Source: Acanthosepion pharaonis (lineage: Eukaryota; Mollusca; Cephalopoda; Sepiida; Sepiidae). Taken from it: a DNA stretch of 64,000 bases. Every line of letters begins with the position of its first letter. Positions within the stretch are counted from its first letter, which is position 1. Position numbers and translations under genes: made by a program. Location: the NCBI GenBank assembly GCA_903632075.3, contig CAHIKZ030003344.1, positions 43,207 through 107,206 on the forward strand, written 5' to 3'. This document shows positions 22,948 through 35,382 of the stretch, piece after piece. The notes under the pieces were generated by a model. The model saw only the letters and a program-made list of their open reading frames with translations. It ran no database searches and was not told the DNA's origin.

Positions 22948-24660
22948 ACCTAAGAAATACACACACCAATACACAAAAAATTGTATGAAATTAACATACA
23001 AATTACCATGCTTTTCCTGTTATTGTGTTCATTTTATTTCCTGTTAAGTATGCTTTTACCACAAGGTTAATTTCTGCTGCTATGATGTGAGTGAATCCCC
23101 CATATAAGAACAGATATTATAAGTTGAAATTTCACATGGTATTCTTATCATATAAATATGTCTTGAAAATAATAACATCAGTTTGATTAATACCATTTTA
23201 TTGTGACTCCTTTGACATAATAAAATGACATTCTAGTAATATAAAAGAAAAACTACCACTGAATATAGCATTGTATCAAGGTTGGATTGTTCCTATAAAT
23301 ATCTATGTAACTGAAAAAATCATGAAAAAAGGGTCTCTTGAACAAGAAATATAATCATAGCTTAAAATTAATATTAAGAAGACTTTTTCATGTTTGCTAG
23401 TCAGCTTTCTTAGTAAAGTGTTTTTCATATTAAATGCTCCGAAGGACATAGATGCAAATTCAAATCTCACTAGAATTTAATCCTTTATTTCTAATCCACA
23501 CTTTAATTATAGAAAGTAAAATAACCTGAACATTGGATTAAAAAAGTTTTCTGCTTGTTATATGTGCATGTGTTGATATGCTTATGCACACAAACATGTA
23601 TGCCTATGTATATAATTTCTTTTAAAGCCTGTCTATATTTCTGAGATGAGGTATTGTAACTATTTACACTATTTACATTGTGCAGACTGTTTTTCTCATC
23701 TTTTTTGCCATAGTCACAACATTTCAACTGTTGTACACCCAGTCTGTTTCACAAATGTGGGATTTCAAAACTGAAAAAAATTAAGACTCAAAGTGGTCTG
23801 AGAAGAACTGATACTATGCTTTGGTTAAAACAAAGATAAATAACTTTGCACTGTACCGTTTATATTCAAGAAAAGGCAATTTTAAGGAAACAATATCTGA
23901 TTGAGGTATATGAATTTATAATAAAGCAAAGAGTTTTTTGTTTGGTTGTCTTTTTGTTTTTGTTTTTTTTACCCAAATTCTTATCAACAAGGTGGGGCTG
24001 TTAAGAAAACTAGACAATGTCTAAAGTTGATAAAACTACATTTTTAAAAAATCTGCTAAGTAATTTTTGTTATAGTTAAAAAGTAGTTTATAACTAGATT
24101 TAATTGTTAGAATTAGTAATAATATTTTGCAAGTATGAGTTCTGTTATTTTTTCATGATTTTAACTCTTGAAAAGACATAATTTTCTAAGATTTATTTCT
24201 GAAACAAATCTTACACATTTCATGTGACATAAATTTTGAAAAAAAGCATAAAATAAAACATTTTAAATAATTTAATGTAGATTCTCAGTAGCATACATTA
24301 ATTGGTATGGTTGTACTTATGATGTATAACAAAGTTATTTTTTCAAAATTTAAATGCAAAATTTTTTTTTTTGAAACAACACAAGAATAAAGATAGTATC
24401 AGCTTTAACTTAATTCTTTTGCTTATGAGATGAAATCTCCAAACAGGAAGAAAATCATTCAAAAGTATCTCTAATTACAGTGAAGAGAAATTATTTCAAA
24501 GCCCCCAAAATCACCTATGACAAGTGAAATTAATTTAAAAAGCATACAAAAATGAACTAATTAATACTGTAAAATTCAACTGCTAAATATTTACCTTTCC
24601 AAAAAGTTTAAGAACTCTTCATTCCATCATTTTTAAGCAAAACGCTTCCCAGCAACTGCC
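22948..24660. other. non-coding stretch
   Basis: A+T-rich with no recognised gene. A possible tRNA-derived SINE head lies at about 23395-23480 (GCTTTCTTAGTAAAGTG, then a B-box-like AATTCAAATCTC). I give that low weight. Confidence 0.45.
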
Positions 24661-24664
24661 TTAC

Positions 24665-24982
24665 CTTTTTATTATCAAGTTCTTTATTCTCCTCACCTTC
24701 CGCACTGTCTGTAATCTCACTGAGAAAAGATGTTTCAGTAAATGTAAAGGCCTTTTTAACAGAAGGTATATCCTCATGAAGAAATGAAGTTTCTGTAAAT
24801 GTAACCACTTTGTTGACACTAGTAATATTGTTGCATCGCTTCGGAGTGACAGTGTTGCTTGTTGACAATGAGGATGTTTGCTTGTGATGGGCACTGCCCC
24901 TATGTAATGTCCACTTGAGCATGCTCAGGTGAGTAAAGTTGTAAACCATTGGTAAATCTCTGACATGCCTGACTGCATGCAG
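24665..24982 (-). CDS. putative internal exon, unknown protein
   Basis: Minus-strand exon of 318 nt. Upstream is a strong acceptor: a pyrimidine-rich TTTTTCCCTGCCTCAAATTCAG ends just before 24982. Downstream is a consensus donor, AAAAAG then GTAAGG. Reading from the acceptor gives 106 open codons, phase 0 at both ends: it begins LHAVRHVRDLPMVYNFTHLS and ends ENKELDNKK. The second half holds two copies of TFTETSFL about 20 residues apart (VVTFTETSFLHED, AFTFTETSFLSEI), followed by an acidic stretch. The rest is Ser/Thr/Lys-rich and probably disordered. A second donor-like site (GAAG then GTGAGG) lies inside at about 24693 and would shorten the exon. I do not recognise the family. It may belong to the same gene as the IQ exon at 55903-56009, but nothing here proves that. 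Confidence 0.6.
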
Positions 24983-25484
24983 CTGAATTTGAGGCAGGGA
25001 AAAATTGAAAGTAGCTTGTGTTCTTGTGTTGAACTGCTATGAAAATGCTCTTGTGTGAAAGATAGCGTGCTGTGGAAAGCTTTTTGTCGGTATTGGCAGC
25101 AAGTGAAATTCAATCATGTGGTCTGTGTCTAATTTCAAATTTCTCAGGTAGTTCTAGGTGTCACTCATATGGTTGTGTTGAGAGGAGCCAAGCTATGGAG
25201 GTTTTGTACTATGAAAGTGTCAGATGGCTATGCACACATACTAAGATACAATCACAGTTACATGCACACACAGACATGCATGCAATTTTTTTATTCCATT
25301 ATTATTTTTTTCATACAGGAGCCAATCTTTAAAGAGGGTTTCTTTGTGACCAATTTTTATAACAGATCATGTTATAAGAGATCAGGTATCCATTTGAATA
25401 TTGGCATGTTTTTATGATGATAACACAGAAACTGTATCCAATAAATTTGTTTGGTGATAACACAAGCACCACTTAGCAAATGTA

Positions 25485-25543
<59 letters not shown>

Positions 25544-28060
25544 GACTATACATATTTATCACTCAAAAATTGTTTATACCAGGAATATTAAACTGAATAC
25601 TATATGCAAAAGAAAATAAATATGTATACTTATTAGATCAATAGATAATTACAAGATAAAATACTGGATTATATAATTTAAGTTTTAGATGACCTGATAC
25701 AAATATCTATCAATAAATGTTTTTCCTTAAATAAAAAGCAATAAATTTTTTAAGATTAATCATAAATTTACTGTAACAGGACAGGTTAACCTCATCTTAA
25801 CCTATTTTAGATAATACCTTAAGGAACATTGCTAAGCTAATTTGACAGAACAATTCATTTATTCATTTTTCAATTTAAATTATACATTATTTTACCTTAA
25901 TTAATTTACTCTTGTTAAACCTTTAAATAAAATGATTGTAAAATGTGAGAATAAATGTTAGTTTATTATGATGAAATATTCAAAGTTAAAATGGAGAAAA
26001 AAAGTACCAAATAGAAGTAGAAACTGAGTAGAAAAATATATTTTTACAACAAAAATCAAATTAGCAAATAAGTATATTCAAACCAACCCATACTTTTCTG
26101 ATAAAATTGTTTAACTTGAAATTCTATTCAAATATGAAGAGAATAAGAAATTTTATTCTTGTAGATTGCCTAGGAATTCTAAAACTGCCAATTGAAATAA
26201 TAAAAATATTAGGTTGGAACATAATTAAAATAAATAGAAAATAGGAAAATTCAGCATGTTCAATTTAACTGGTTCAAATATGGCAAACTGCCTTCTCACA
26301 TTATCAACTATCTACAACTGTTAAGCTTTTTCACAAGTATTTCTTAACTATTTATTCTTATTTCATACAAACTGCTGTAAACTTTTTAATTAATTTTTCA
26401 TTTTTTATTTCTTTAATGTCAAGCTCTATCAGACAGGTGATTAGCACACAGGAAGCTTTTTCCCCAACAAACCTGAACTTGTCATTCATAATGAACTCAA
26501 TTGCACACCTTATCCAGACACCATGCGTGAATGATTTACACCCAATTGCACCACCATATCAACTGATTCACTTCATCTTTTACTCATGCTCTTTCATATT
26601 TATCTTCTTGAAGTTGGTCAAATTAACTTGTCCCTACTGTTCCTGATTTATCCCCACTACATTCCATTCTCAGGTATTTCTTTCATTGTGAGCCTCAGTA
26701 AAAGTGGATCAAATTCCATCTGTGCCCTACTCTTTCATAGCTAATCACCCCACCTAACATCAAAGGGGCGGTCCCTCTAGCTTCTATCTTTCTCACCTTG
26801 ATAAGTGGGCTATCATTCCCATTTCCTTCACTTCCTGACCAACTGTCTGAATTATCTTTAAATCTGAATGGCTCAACTGCTTATACTCCAATCTTACTTT
26901 TTCAAACATTTTGATTTTATCATTAACACAGTTCTTCTAGTATTGACCAAAGTTTCTATGGTACATTGCTTCACATTTACAGCATATATCAGTTCTGGTC
27001 CCTGAAGGAGGAGGAGTTCATACATTGTTGATTCTCTCATTCTGATCCCTTTTCCTTAATCTCACTCATTTCTTCTTTGATAACTTCTCCATTCTCTCTC
27101 TCTCATTCACACACACACTCCTTTTTACTTCTTCAGAGGAGCTGCCATTTAGTTTAAATCTCATTTGATGATAATTATATCATACAAGTTTAATAAGATA
27201 CAACTTCTCCCTATGCCCTATCTTTCTACATTTACTTGGTAAATTGTAACTATAGCAATTTTCATTGCAACCAGGTATAACTTTACTTCCTGGCAAAGTT
27301 CACATCAATAACTCTGTTACAATGATTACTAACATTCACTGCACTAGTGTTTCATCATCAATATAAATTAAAAGAAAATGTACTGAGTGGATGAATACAA
27401 CTCAGTATTAAATATAATATTAGCACAGTAATCCTCTTAGTACATGAAGTAAAAAAAAATTATTAATTATTAGTCAGCTGAGTAAGAAAATAATATTAGA
27501 CATATTGAAGTTCAAAACAGAAAAAAGATTAAAGTTTGAGTCAAATTGCAATTATTTTTATAAATTACTGTTTTTGAGTTTAGTCTTTTTTAAAAGCTCA
27601 ATGAATGGAGTTAACTTCAGCTAAATTTCTGATAGGTTTATTTTCAGATTTTTGCCATTGTTTGAAAATAATTGATTTATTTTAAACATTATTTTCTGAT
27701 TATTCAATAAAAATTTCAGTTCTTTCTATTAAGTATTACTATAGTTTTCAAGCAAATATAAAAAATCTATTAACCAATGATTTTCATATTGCAGAATTGT
27801 ATGAAATCAATCTGAATATATATAATGTAGCTGGGGTTGTCTGCAATAAAAACAACTTTACATTTATAAACAATGCTGTTAGTAAAAGAACAGTAAAGTT
27901 TTGGTTTAAAAAATTAATAAGTAAATATTTCAGTTTAGTTCAGCATTAGAGGTCTGTTAAAACCATCAATGATAAAGATTTGAAGATTTTATGTTGAAAT
28001 TCTTGAAATGAGAACTAAACATTATTATATCAGTAAGAGTGGAGAAATATTGAAAGTTTT
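24983..28060. other. non-coding stretch
   Basis: About 3 kb without a supported gene. It includes a (TA)n run at 25488-25541. A C/T-rich stretch (26400-27130) holds an open frame at 26416-26646 without family resemblance. That stretch has the look of an old interspersed repeat, but I found no second copy. Confidence 0.5.
25488..25541. repeat. (TA)n microsatellite
   Basis: About 26 TA units. Confidence 0.97.
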
Positions 28061-28063
28061 TGG

Positions 28064-28440
28064 TTTGGTTTGGTTTGTTTTACAGCATATCAACCTCAGT
28101 GGGTTACTTAATGCCAACAATTTTTATTGCTGGTAATATTTTTTTCCAAAAATGTATTGTTGGTAATAATTTTTTTTTTTTTTTTTTCCAGAAAGAATTG
28201 CTGGGAATAATTTTTTCCTCAAATATTTATTGCTGGTAATAGTTTTTACAAAGTATTTCTGGTTTGGTTTGTCTTGTCCTACAGCACATCAACCTCAATG
28301 GACCACTCAATGCCGACAACATTTCCACTGCTGGTAATACTTTTTCCAAAAATGTATTGCTGGTAATATCCCTTTCCTCAAAAATGTATTGCTGGCAATA
28401 ATTTTTCCTTCAAAAAATGTATTGCTGGTATTAAAACCCA
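28064..28440. repeat. TGCTGGTAAT array with ~196-bp higher-order unit
   Basis: The motif TGCTGGTAAT or a one-base variant occurs at about 28129, 28159, 28199, 28230, 28328, 28358, 28389 and 28421, mostly 30-40 bp apart. Intervening sequence is of the type TTTTTCC..AAAAATGTAT. A longer unit is also duplicated: GGTTTGGTTTG...TACAGCA.ATCAACCTCA...CAATGCC begins near 28066 and again near 28262, a period of about 196 bp. This is local satellite-like DNA and is non-coding. Confidence 0.88.
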
Positions 28441-28915
28441 CTTCCACACCTTCACAACACTCTGACCCCAGTTTGGAGGCTAACCACCTGCTCACAGCTG
28501 GGACTCCAACAGGTGCCACCACCCTGGGTCAGGGTGGACACTGGAAAACCAGCAACTAAAAGGTGGTTCCATGCTCCTCAAAACCTCCTAACCAGAGGCC
28601 CCACTGTTGGATACAGTTCATCATCCTACCCAGGACGTGGATGTAGTTTATTGTCATACCCAGGACAGGGAAATAATGAAAAGGTTATAGTCATTGAAAG
28701 AGAGACATTGAAAGCAGGCATTGAGAAAAAAAGGGTGATTACTTACCCACATAGCTCCCCTGTGGAATGGAGTCAAGAAAACAATACTGAAGAATAAGAT
28801 GACTGAAGGAATCTTTGGCACTTATCTTAGGTATTGAAAACCTCATAAAATTTCCACAAGATGGAACACCCAAGATTATATAAATGAATTATCTTAAACA
28901 CACAGCCTTGTCAAC
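28441..28915. other. GC-richer non-coding segment
   Basis: The composition is less A+T-rich than its neighbours, and it has open frames on both strands (28307-28522 minus, 28513-28797 plus). There is a small internal repeat: CCTACCCAGGACGTGG near 28626 and CATACCCAGGACAGGG near 28655. No domain was recognised. It could be a repeat fragment or part of an exon. I cannot decide. Confidence 0.35.
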
Positions 28916-29640
28916 TTTTTTTTAATCATTTCACCCCAAGCAAGGCAATAAAACCTCTAACATGTAAGGTGTTACTGTGTGTGAGAGAATATGAGAAAAA
29001 CACTATTAAGGAGAGAGAATAATAAAAGAACAGGAATTATGAAGACAGAGGATAATGATTGACATTGCATTTACATTTTTGAAGATCAACGTTGACTGGG
29101 GAGCAAGAAGGTGGAAGAGAGTCCCACAAGTGAGAAGTGCAATAAAAGAAACTGTTAAAATAGAACTTATGCTTTACTCTAGAAATTTTAACTGTCAAAA
29201 GATAAAACCTTGCTGCTAATCTAGTACTGTGCTTAAATTCATAAATTCTAAATACCATGGAGGAAAAGTTCATCAGAACAATTACCATGAAAGTATTTAC
29301 AGAAAAGACACAGGGAAGATGGAAAAGTGACTGAAGCTGAGATGCCATGTCTAGACGAATAACATTGCAGATTCTTTGGATTTTAGCAAGAATCTCTAAA
29401 TATATAGCAGAAGCAACAAACCAGATGTTGCAGCAATATTCAAAGCAAGGAAAAATGGAGAGTATTAAGTGATATGAAAGAAAAGTAGAATGAGAACAAT
29501 CTCCTGAGAAAAAAATGTTCAAAATGCTGATAAGGTTGTTGTGTATAAGATACCTGAAGAAGAATGACCAAAATGTTTTGAATATAACAACCAAGATAAG
29601 TAGAGTAGTTTGGATTAAAAGTCATTTAAAAGAACTTGAA
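28916..29640 (-). pseudogene. LINE 3' fragment (family A), 5'-truncated
   Basis: On the minus strand this ends with a GCCTTGCTTGGGGTGAAATG block and a short poly-A (T run at 28917-28924). Its partner is the same block at the 3' end of the LINE at 46992-49966. The open frame at 29037-29594 encodes the LINE C-terminus: FEYCCNIWFVASAIYLEILA, IQRICNVI, SQLQSLFH, and the terminal STRLAARFYLLTVKIS with SHLWDSLPPSC. The reverse transcriptase catalytic core is absent. It is a typical 5'-truncated dead copy. Confidence 0.85.
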
Positions 29641-31399
29641 AGTTGAAGTGGAAAATTAGTCCAAATACTCAATCAGTGAACTCACAGCAAACTTCAGTAT
29701 ATTAAATGGATGAAGTTCATGAAACATGATACTAAAAGTGTTAACTGATGGGAGTTGTTTGCAATTCAACCAGAGGTTTACTCAGGCATGTTGTGATTAT
29801 TGATCTAAACAAGCATTATTCTTTATCAAATTGTCTCCTTCCCTTGTCAATTCAAATTACTAAAATGCACAATGAGTTATTTTTCTTTTTCATTTTTCCT
29901 GTGGTTGGTTGAAGCAATTCAAACCCTTCAGGTGTTCAGGCATCTGTTTACCAAAGAATAACCAATACACAAGCTTATTATTAATATCTGTTCACTTTCG
30001 TTTTACAATCTGAACTGACAAAAGAACTTCTTAACAGAGTATTAATGGACTGTTCATTGCAATTTGGCTTATCTCTTTCTTCTATTCTCTACACAAAGAA
30101 CTCCTTATCATCCCTCTAATGCATTGGCACCCAACTATTACAAAATTGTAGCTGGGTAGCTAATTGGCTTCAACATTACACTAAAATTATTTTCTAGACA
30201 CACAAAGTAAAATGATTTATATTAATGAAACAAAACAAAAATGTCTAGTCTGTAGGTTCTAATAAAAAGAGTTAATCATTTCTCTGATGGAGCAGAAAAA
30301 AAATCAAATATAAAAAAGACACGAGAATAGTTTTTGTATAAGAAAATATACATGGACATAAACTATCATCATATTACATGATGGCTCTTTTTATACTGGT
30401 TCAAATAGATAGCAGTCAGTGGTAGTTAATTTAATAATGGTGGTTATTATAGAGTCAATTGACAGACATTTATTTTGGTACAAATATTCCTGATTCATCT
30501 ATAGCTGATCAATGTTTTGAAAACACGTTGTCTCCTGACTGACCATGCAAGGTTATCAATTCTTAACTAGAATTCAAGGTTGCAAGGTTATCAATTCTTA
30601 ACTAGTCTAAAAATCACAGAAATCAATAGCTGTTATAGATTTGGGTATACAATTGATTTTTTTCAGGTTTTATATAATCAAACCTTTGGGGACAAAAAAA
30701 AAAAAAAAGAAGAAAAAAAAGAGTTTTTAGTTTCTAATTTTCTTTAGTTGATCTGTTAAATTACAGAGATTCAGATTATAAAAGAGTTACTTTACTTAAT
30801 CTGTTTATTGGCCGAGTAAAAACTAAATATATTTTCTTGGTTTTCTTCATATAAATTGATAATATCGATATAAATTTATCAAAAAAACCAAGGTTTTATC
30901 AAATAATTTAATTTACTCCATCTTTTAATAAAATCATGAAATATTTTTACTTTTTGATGATCAAAATACAGTGAGAAATACAAAATGGCAAAAACTAAAG
31001 AATAAGAAAAACAAAACAAAGAGAGTTAAAAAGGGGAGATGAAAGATATTTTAATCAATCCTTATCTGAAGGAGAACAAGGTATCCCCTAGTAACAGAAG
31101 GAAGCACAATCTATTAAGGAATAAATAAAGGTTTTGATTAGAAAATCCAAGTACATTACCAAAATATTACACTGGCACCTGAAGAAGACCAGAGAGTTCA
31201 ATGACAAAAATATTGTGAAATGTCAGATTTTATTATGAAATTTGATTTTCTCATAATAAAATTGGTATTAGCCGTCTGATATTGGTACAATTTTCAGTAT
31301 ATACTTCTTTGATGAATTTCAATTTATGTTTTTATTATAAGTATTTACAATGAATTATTTGGCGGTGTGAATGTTGCATAACTGAAAGGTGCTTCAAAG
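29641..31399. other. non-coding stretch
   Basis: No gene recognised. It contains the 24-bp direct duplication at 30547-30605 and an A-rich run near 30695-30720. The rest is A+T-rich. Confidence 0.5.
30547..30605. repeat. 24-bp direct duplication, 35-bp period
   Basis: GCAAGGTTATCAATTCTTAA plus CTAG occurs at 30547-30570 and again at 30582-30605, identical. It is probably a small local tandem duplication. Confidence 0.95.
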
Positions 31400-32070
31400 A
31401 AATATATAATATTTGAAGAAGTTGGTGTTACAAATGCAAAGAGAAAAATGCAGACAATTAGAAACCTGAATACAGCCAAAATACCAGTGGAAGATTAAGT
31501 AAGGCAAAGAAATAGGTGAAAACTGATTTCTCAATAGTAATTATAAGTGATGAATTGGATATAACTGATGATGAATTTTGGTCTTTCATAAAAATAGTCA
31601 GCCAACTCTGGAAGCAACAGTAGAGAGGTGGAGGAATCTTTTGCACTAATATTGTAGGCAATAAAATTACAGATCCTTTCAAATAGATGATGGTTCGATA
31701 AATGTTGAAAAATACTTGAACAAGGATTTTTCTTGAGTTGTATAGGCCACAAAAAAGCTTTATGCTCAATAATATATTTGTGCAAGACAATGCTCTTTCA
31801 CATTATGCAAAGGTGACTATTACCCACCATGCCTCTCACACAAAAAAAAAGATGCTAAATTAATAGTTTTTAGACTCTAGAGATATTAATCCAATTTGTG
31901 AGTCACCATTAAAAGAGGTGGACATAAAAATAGAAAATTATATTTAAGTGAAGAGGATCTCTGGGAAACAATGAAAACTGCTGTGAGTAATTCAAAACAG
32001 AAAAGTTAATAACATCAATGGCTGGAAGACTGATGAATAGCATCAAATATCACTAACAAAATATGAAATA
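31400..32070 (+). pseudogene. Tc1/mariner transposase relic (IS630-like)
   Basis: In shifting plus-strand frames one can read GRLSKAKK near 31490, IISDELDIT near 31545 (the first Asp block, normally SDE), and NNIFVQDNALSHYAK near 31770 (second Asp, normally QDNAPSH). Then come LDSRDINPI near 31870 (DLNP block before the Glu) and a C-terminal tail resembling DLWETMKTAVSN...SMAGRLMN. Frameshifts and stops separate all of these. The family resembles the relic at 54596-55360 on the opposite strand. Terminal repeats were not found. Confidence 0.7.
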
Positions 32071-32429
32071 ATTTACTCAGGTATATTAGATAGAGTTTCA
32101 ATCAAATGTATATTTCTATGGCCTATATCTTAAGGATTTATTTATCATTGATATTGTACAGTTGCTTTGCATAATAAAAACTGACACACACAAAAGAAGC
32201 CATTATTAGTATTTTAAATAAGAAGAGATATAATCTGAAATGTCAGATTGCTCATATATCCTCAAAATTTTACTCACTTAATACCAATTCATTGTGAAAA
32301 TATGGACTTACATAATAAGATCAGACATAGTGGATAACAAACAAGATGAGGATACCACTTTGAATAAAGTTGCATAATAATGATAATTTTTAATTTCAGA
32401 AATTCACAATGTTTTTCTTCATCTTCTTA

Positions 32430-32454
32430 AATATATATATATATATATATATAT

Positions 32455-32517
<63 letters not shown>

Positions 32518-32530
32518 TAGATATATATAG
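32430..32530. repeat. (TA)n(GATA)n microsatellite
   Basis: About 13 TA units followed by about 15 GATA units and some degenerate TA/GATA. Confidence 0.97.
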
Positions 32531-33589
32531 ATATATACATGCACACACACACTATAATGGTTTTAGCCTTTCTTTAAAATGTAAATTTTTCATTTTAACA
32601 GTTTCTTTTAGACAAGTACATTCTTCTGTCTTCTAATAATTTACTTGGTACTTTTATTTATTTCTTGCATAATTCTCTTAAGCTGATATGTTTCAATTAA
32701 AAAAGAAGAAAAAATTACCAAGCAAATTTAAAAAATATAACAAATATCTGGGAAGGCCAAAGAATGTATTGGTCAAAATGCATTAAAAAGAACAAAAATG
32801 CAAGACAAATTTCTGTAATATTTCTGAAGAAATCAGAAATAAAGCATTTTATATGCATTCTGTTATTTCTCATCACCAATTTTCCTTGAAAAGAAATTAA
32901 CTATTCACCAATAGACTGTATTGAACATAAATATACTGTATACAATACTAATATACTCTGAATATAGTATTTACCTTGAACACAAATATGCTATGCACTT
33001 ATCTGAAAGGACATTTCTGAATCAATTTAGTCAAGTACATAATCATTTGTCTGGGTAACAGACAAAATGTTTTATTGTTGCCAAATGTTATCAGTGAGTA
33101 TCTATTTTTATACATGATTATCACCTTCAATGATGAACCTGATAAATGTCCAATGTTCTATTATATATTTATCTACTACATAGGTGATATAAGTAAGAAA
33201 CAAGAAAGTGTATAACTGCAAATTGCAATGAAAGAGTAAAGGAAAGAGTGAGAGATGAATGATATTTTATGGTTAGTCTTAAAGAAGATGGAAGCGTGAT
33301 TCTTTTCTATAAAATATAAAAATATTTGATTTCTATCACATTCTATAGTGCATGTAAATTTAATTAAAATACTCAATATTGTTTCATTTGTACACCTTAA
33401 AACTTTCTGTATATACCATAAAATGTTATGTACCAAAAAAAGAAGCAAAATGAATTGTACAATTTATTTTCCTGATGCCGTTTTTATTCTGGGAATAATT
33501 GCAAAGCACTATATTTTTTTCTTACATGCTAAATGAAATGTCACAAATTTTTTTAAGTGAAATACAGAGATGTGATTCTGAGCGAATTA
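32531..33589. other. non-coding stretch
   Basis: No supported gene. A GGCCAAAGAATGTATTGG segment near 32755 matches the tail of the SINE-like repeat at 7290-7440. Frames on both strands near 33176-33536 are A+T-driven. Confidence 0.5.
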
Positions 33590-34158
33590 AAAGTCCTAGC
33601 CTCATTCATTATGGGTAGCCATAATCTTAATGACATAAGATATGCAGATAACAGTATTGATAGCAGACACAGAAAGGAAACTACAAGAACTCCTACAGAA
33701 GATAGTGAAGGAAAGTGAGAAGAAAGGACTAAATATCAACTGCAAGAAGACAGAATGCATGAATCAAAAGGAACAGCACATTACAATTTGGAGATAGCAA
33801 AATCAAACAAATACAATTTAAATATCTGAGAAGTGATTTACCAAAAGATGAAAAATGCATTACTGAAATCCAAAGGTGCATTGGTGCCTCCAAAAAACTA
33901 AGCAAAGTATTAAGGAACAGGAAAATTTTGTTAGAAACCTAGATAACAGTACTGAATTGCTATGTAATATCAGCCCTCCTATATGAATGGTGGACAATCT
34001 CCTCACAGATGAAGAAGAAACTTGAAGCAACAAAAATGTGGTTCTACAGGAGGATGCTGAGAATATTATGGACCAGACATGTAAGCAATGACAAAGTTTT
34101 AGAGGAAATTGTAGAGAGTCATGATCACCAATGTCATGAAGGGACATAACATAGAAAA
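33590..34158 (+). pseudogene. RTE-like LINE reverse transcriptase fragment
   Basis: Broken plus-strand frames give HNLNDIRYADNSI (the YADD box, with the second Asp replaced by Asn), KIVKESEKKGLNINCKKTEC and VLRNRK. Further on are LNCYVISALLYEWWTISSQM and WFYRRMLRILWTRHVSND. This series is the RT core end and thumb of RTE-type non-LTR retrotransposons. Frameshifts occur every 50-100 bp. The fragment ends where the LTR retrotransposon begins, suggesting the latter inserted into it or beside it. The last part (34105-34145) also recurs, inverted, at 15440-15505. Confidence 0.75.
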
Positions 34159-34583
34159 AGTATAGTGAGGAAAACAGAAACTTACCTCGTCGAACCAAGC
34201 GACAATGCGTCGCATGTATTCTATGATGGAAAATGTGCTGAAAATGGAATATTTGAATTAAAAAACAAGTCCTGTCGCAGGAGTCGCTATAAAAGTATTT
34301 TGATATGCAAATTACTGAACATCCTCTCCCAGCTGTCAACGAATGAAAAAAAAAAAAAAAAATGTTCTGCCGATAAAAACAGTTGGTGTTCTCGAATCGG
34401 GTGAAGGAAAATTCAGGTATTTTGGCTACCATGTGTTTGTTAAGAGAGTGAGTTATTTTTCTGACTGGTGCGTGCATTGTGATTTTGAGATAGTACTGGC
34501 GAATCGAAGTTTTCAGCATTTCTTTCTGCCCCCGATATTCGAAGTCTGAACTTACAGTGATTTTTTCTTTGTGTTGTGGAAGT
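34159..34583 (+). repeat. 5' LTR
   Basis: Aligns with 38236-38718 over its full length. Shared landmarks are AAACTTACCTCGT near the start, AGTATTTTGATATGCAAATT, GTTGGTGTTCTCGAATCG and a GTTGTGGAAGT end. An A run of about 17 lies at 34344-34361. It lacks a segment of about 50 bp that the 3' LTR has. Confidence 0.9.
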
Positions 34584-34641
34584 AATCTGTGACAAATATT
34601 TCCTTTGCTAATCCCAATCGCTTACAAGCTATTTCGGCACT

Positions 34642-35232
34642 ATGACGGATAAGACATTTGACGTCAAGTTAATACCCGAGTTTGATGGGTCAGTCACCGG
34701 ACAAGCAGTTACTGAATGGATTGAGAAGGCAGAACTTGTTTGTGACCTGTGTGGGATTAAAAAGGTTGAACGTGTTCTTCCTCTGAGGTTGACGGACGGA
34801 GCATTTGCTGTTTACCAACAGTTAAACTTGGAGCAAAAATCAGATGTTGAGCAGATAAAACGAGCCCTGCGGATTGCCTTTGCGCCGGATTGTTTCTTGG
34901 CTTATGAGCAGTTCGTGGAATGCCTTCTGCGCCCGGACGAATCCGTCGACATGTTTCTAGCCGACTTGAAGAAGCTAGCAGGTCTTTTTGGCGGGATATC
35001 CGAGCAAGGACTAGCATGTGCGTTCATAGCAGGGTTACCAGCGCACGTCAAGCAACTACTGCACGTGTCTTCCAGGATGGAAGACATGAATACAAACCAA
35101 CTGTTGGACCGAGCTCGAGCCATAATGAAAGATCAAAATGCAACTGAGGAAATGGTTGCAGCTACCATTTCATCAGGAGGAGCTGATAAACATCCAAATG
35201 TTAAATGTCAGGAGGGTATGCGATGCTATTGA
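34642..35232 (+). CDS. Gag-like polyprotein of LTR retrotransposon
   Basis: A 196-codon open frame beginning MTDKTFDVKLIPEFDGSVTG. It is mainly helical and hydrophilic, with VTEWIEKAELVCDLCGIKK, VYQQLNLEQKSDVEQIKRAL and a DLKKLAGLFGGISEQGLAC segment. Its role by analogy is capsid assembly around element RNA. It matches the minus-strand Gag at 14058-14500 closely in sequence and order. The frame stops at CQEGMRCY, where a zinc knuckle of CxxC type would follow, and Cys and His codons do continue after the stop. The stop therefore probably truncates the nucleocapsid part. The start is the first ATG after the LTR, 58 bp downstream. Confidence 0.82.
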   Translation: MTDKTFDVKLIPEFDGSVTGQAVTEWIEKAELVCDLCGIKKVERVLPLRLTDGAFAVYQQLNLEQKSDVEQIKRALRIAFAPDCFLAYEQFVECLLRPDESVDMFLADLKKLAGLFGGISEQGLACAFIAGLPAHVKQLLHVSSRMEDMNTNQLLDRARAIMKDQNATEEMVAATISSGGADKHPNVKCQEGMRCY

Positions 35233-35382
35233 TGCTCTGCCCGGTTCGACGAGAAGATGCCCGCCAGCCACACAGGTCACGCGCAACAATGCGTTGCTTC
35301 CGGTGTCAAGAGGTAGTCCGTGTCCGGGAAAAGAGGAAGGGGACAAAACATCAGCGCTGGTCTCTTCCCTAAGCGAGTTATG

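Noticed and set aside
24925..25113. 62-codon minus-strand frame just upstream of the 24.7-kb exon, as a first exon
   Set aside because: It overlaps the pyrimidine tract and acceptor that define the exon, so it is more likely intronic.
28513..28797. 94-codon plus-strand frame as a coding exon
   Set aside because: No matching splice sites at both ends, frames are open on both strands, and a small internal duplication suggests repeat DNA.
33860..34519. 219-codon open frame on the minus strand, the longest single frame there
   Set aside because: It is the antisense of the RTE-like LINE remnant and the 5' LTR, and has no recognisable domain.
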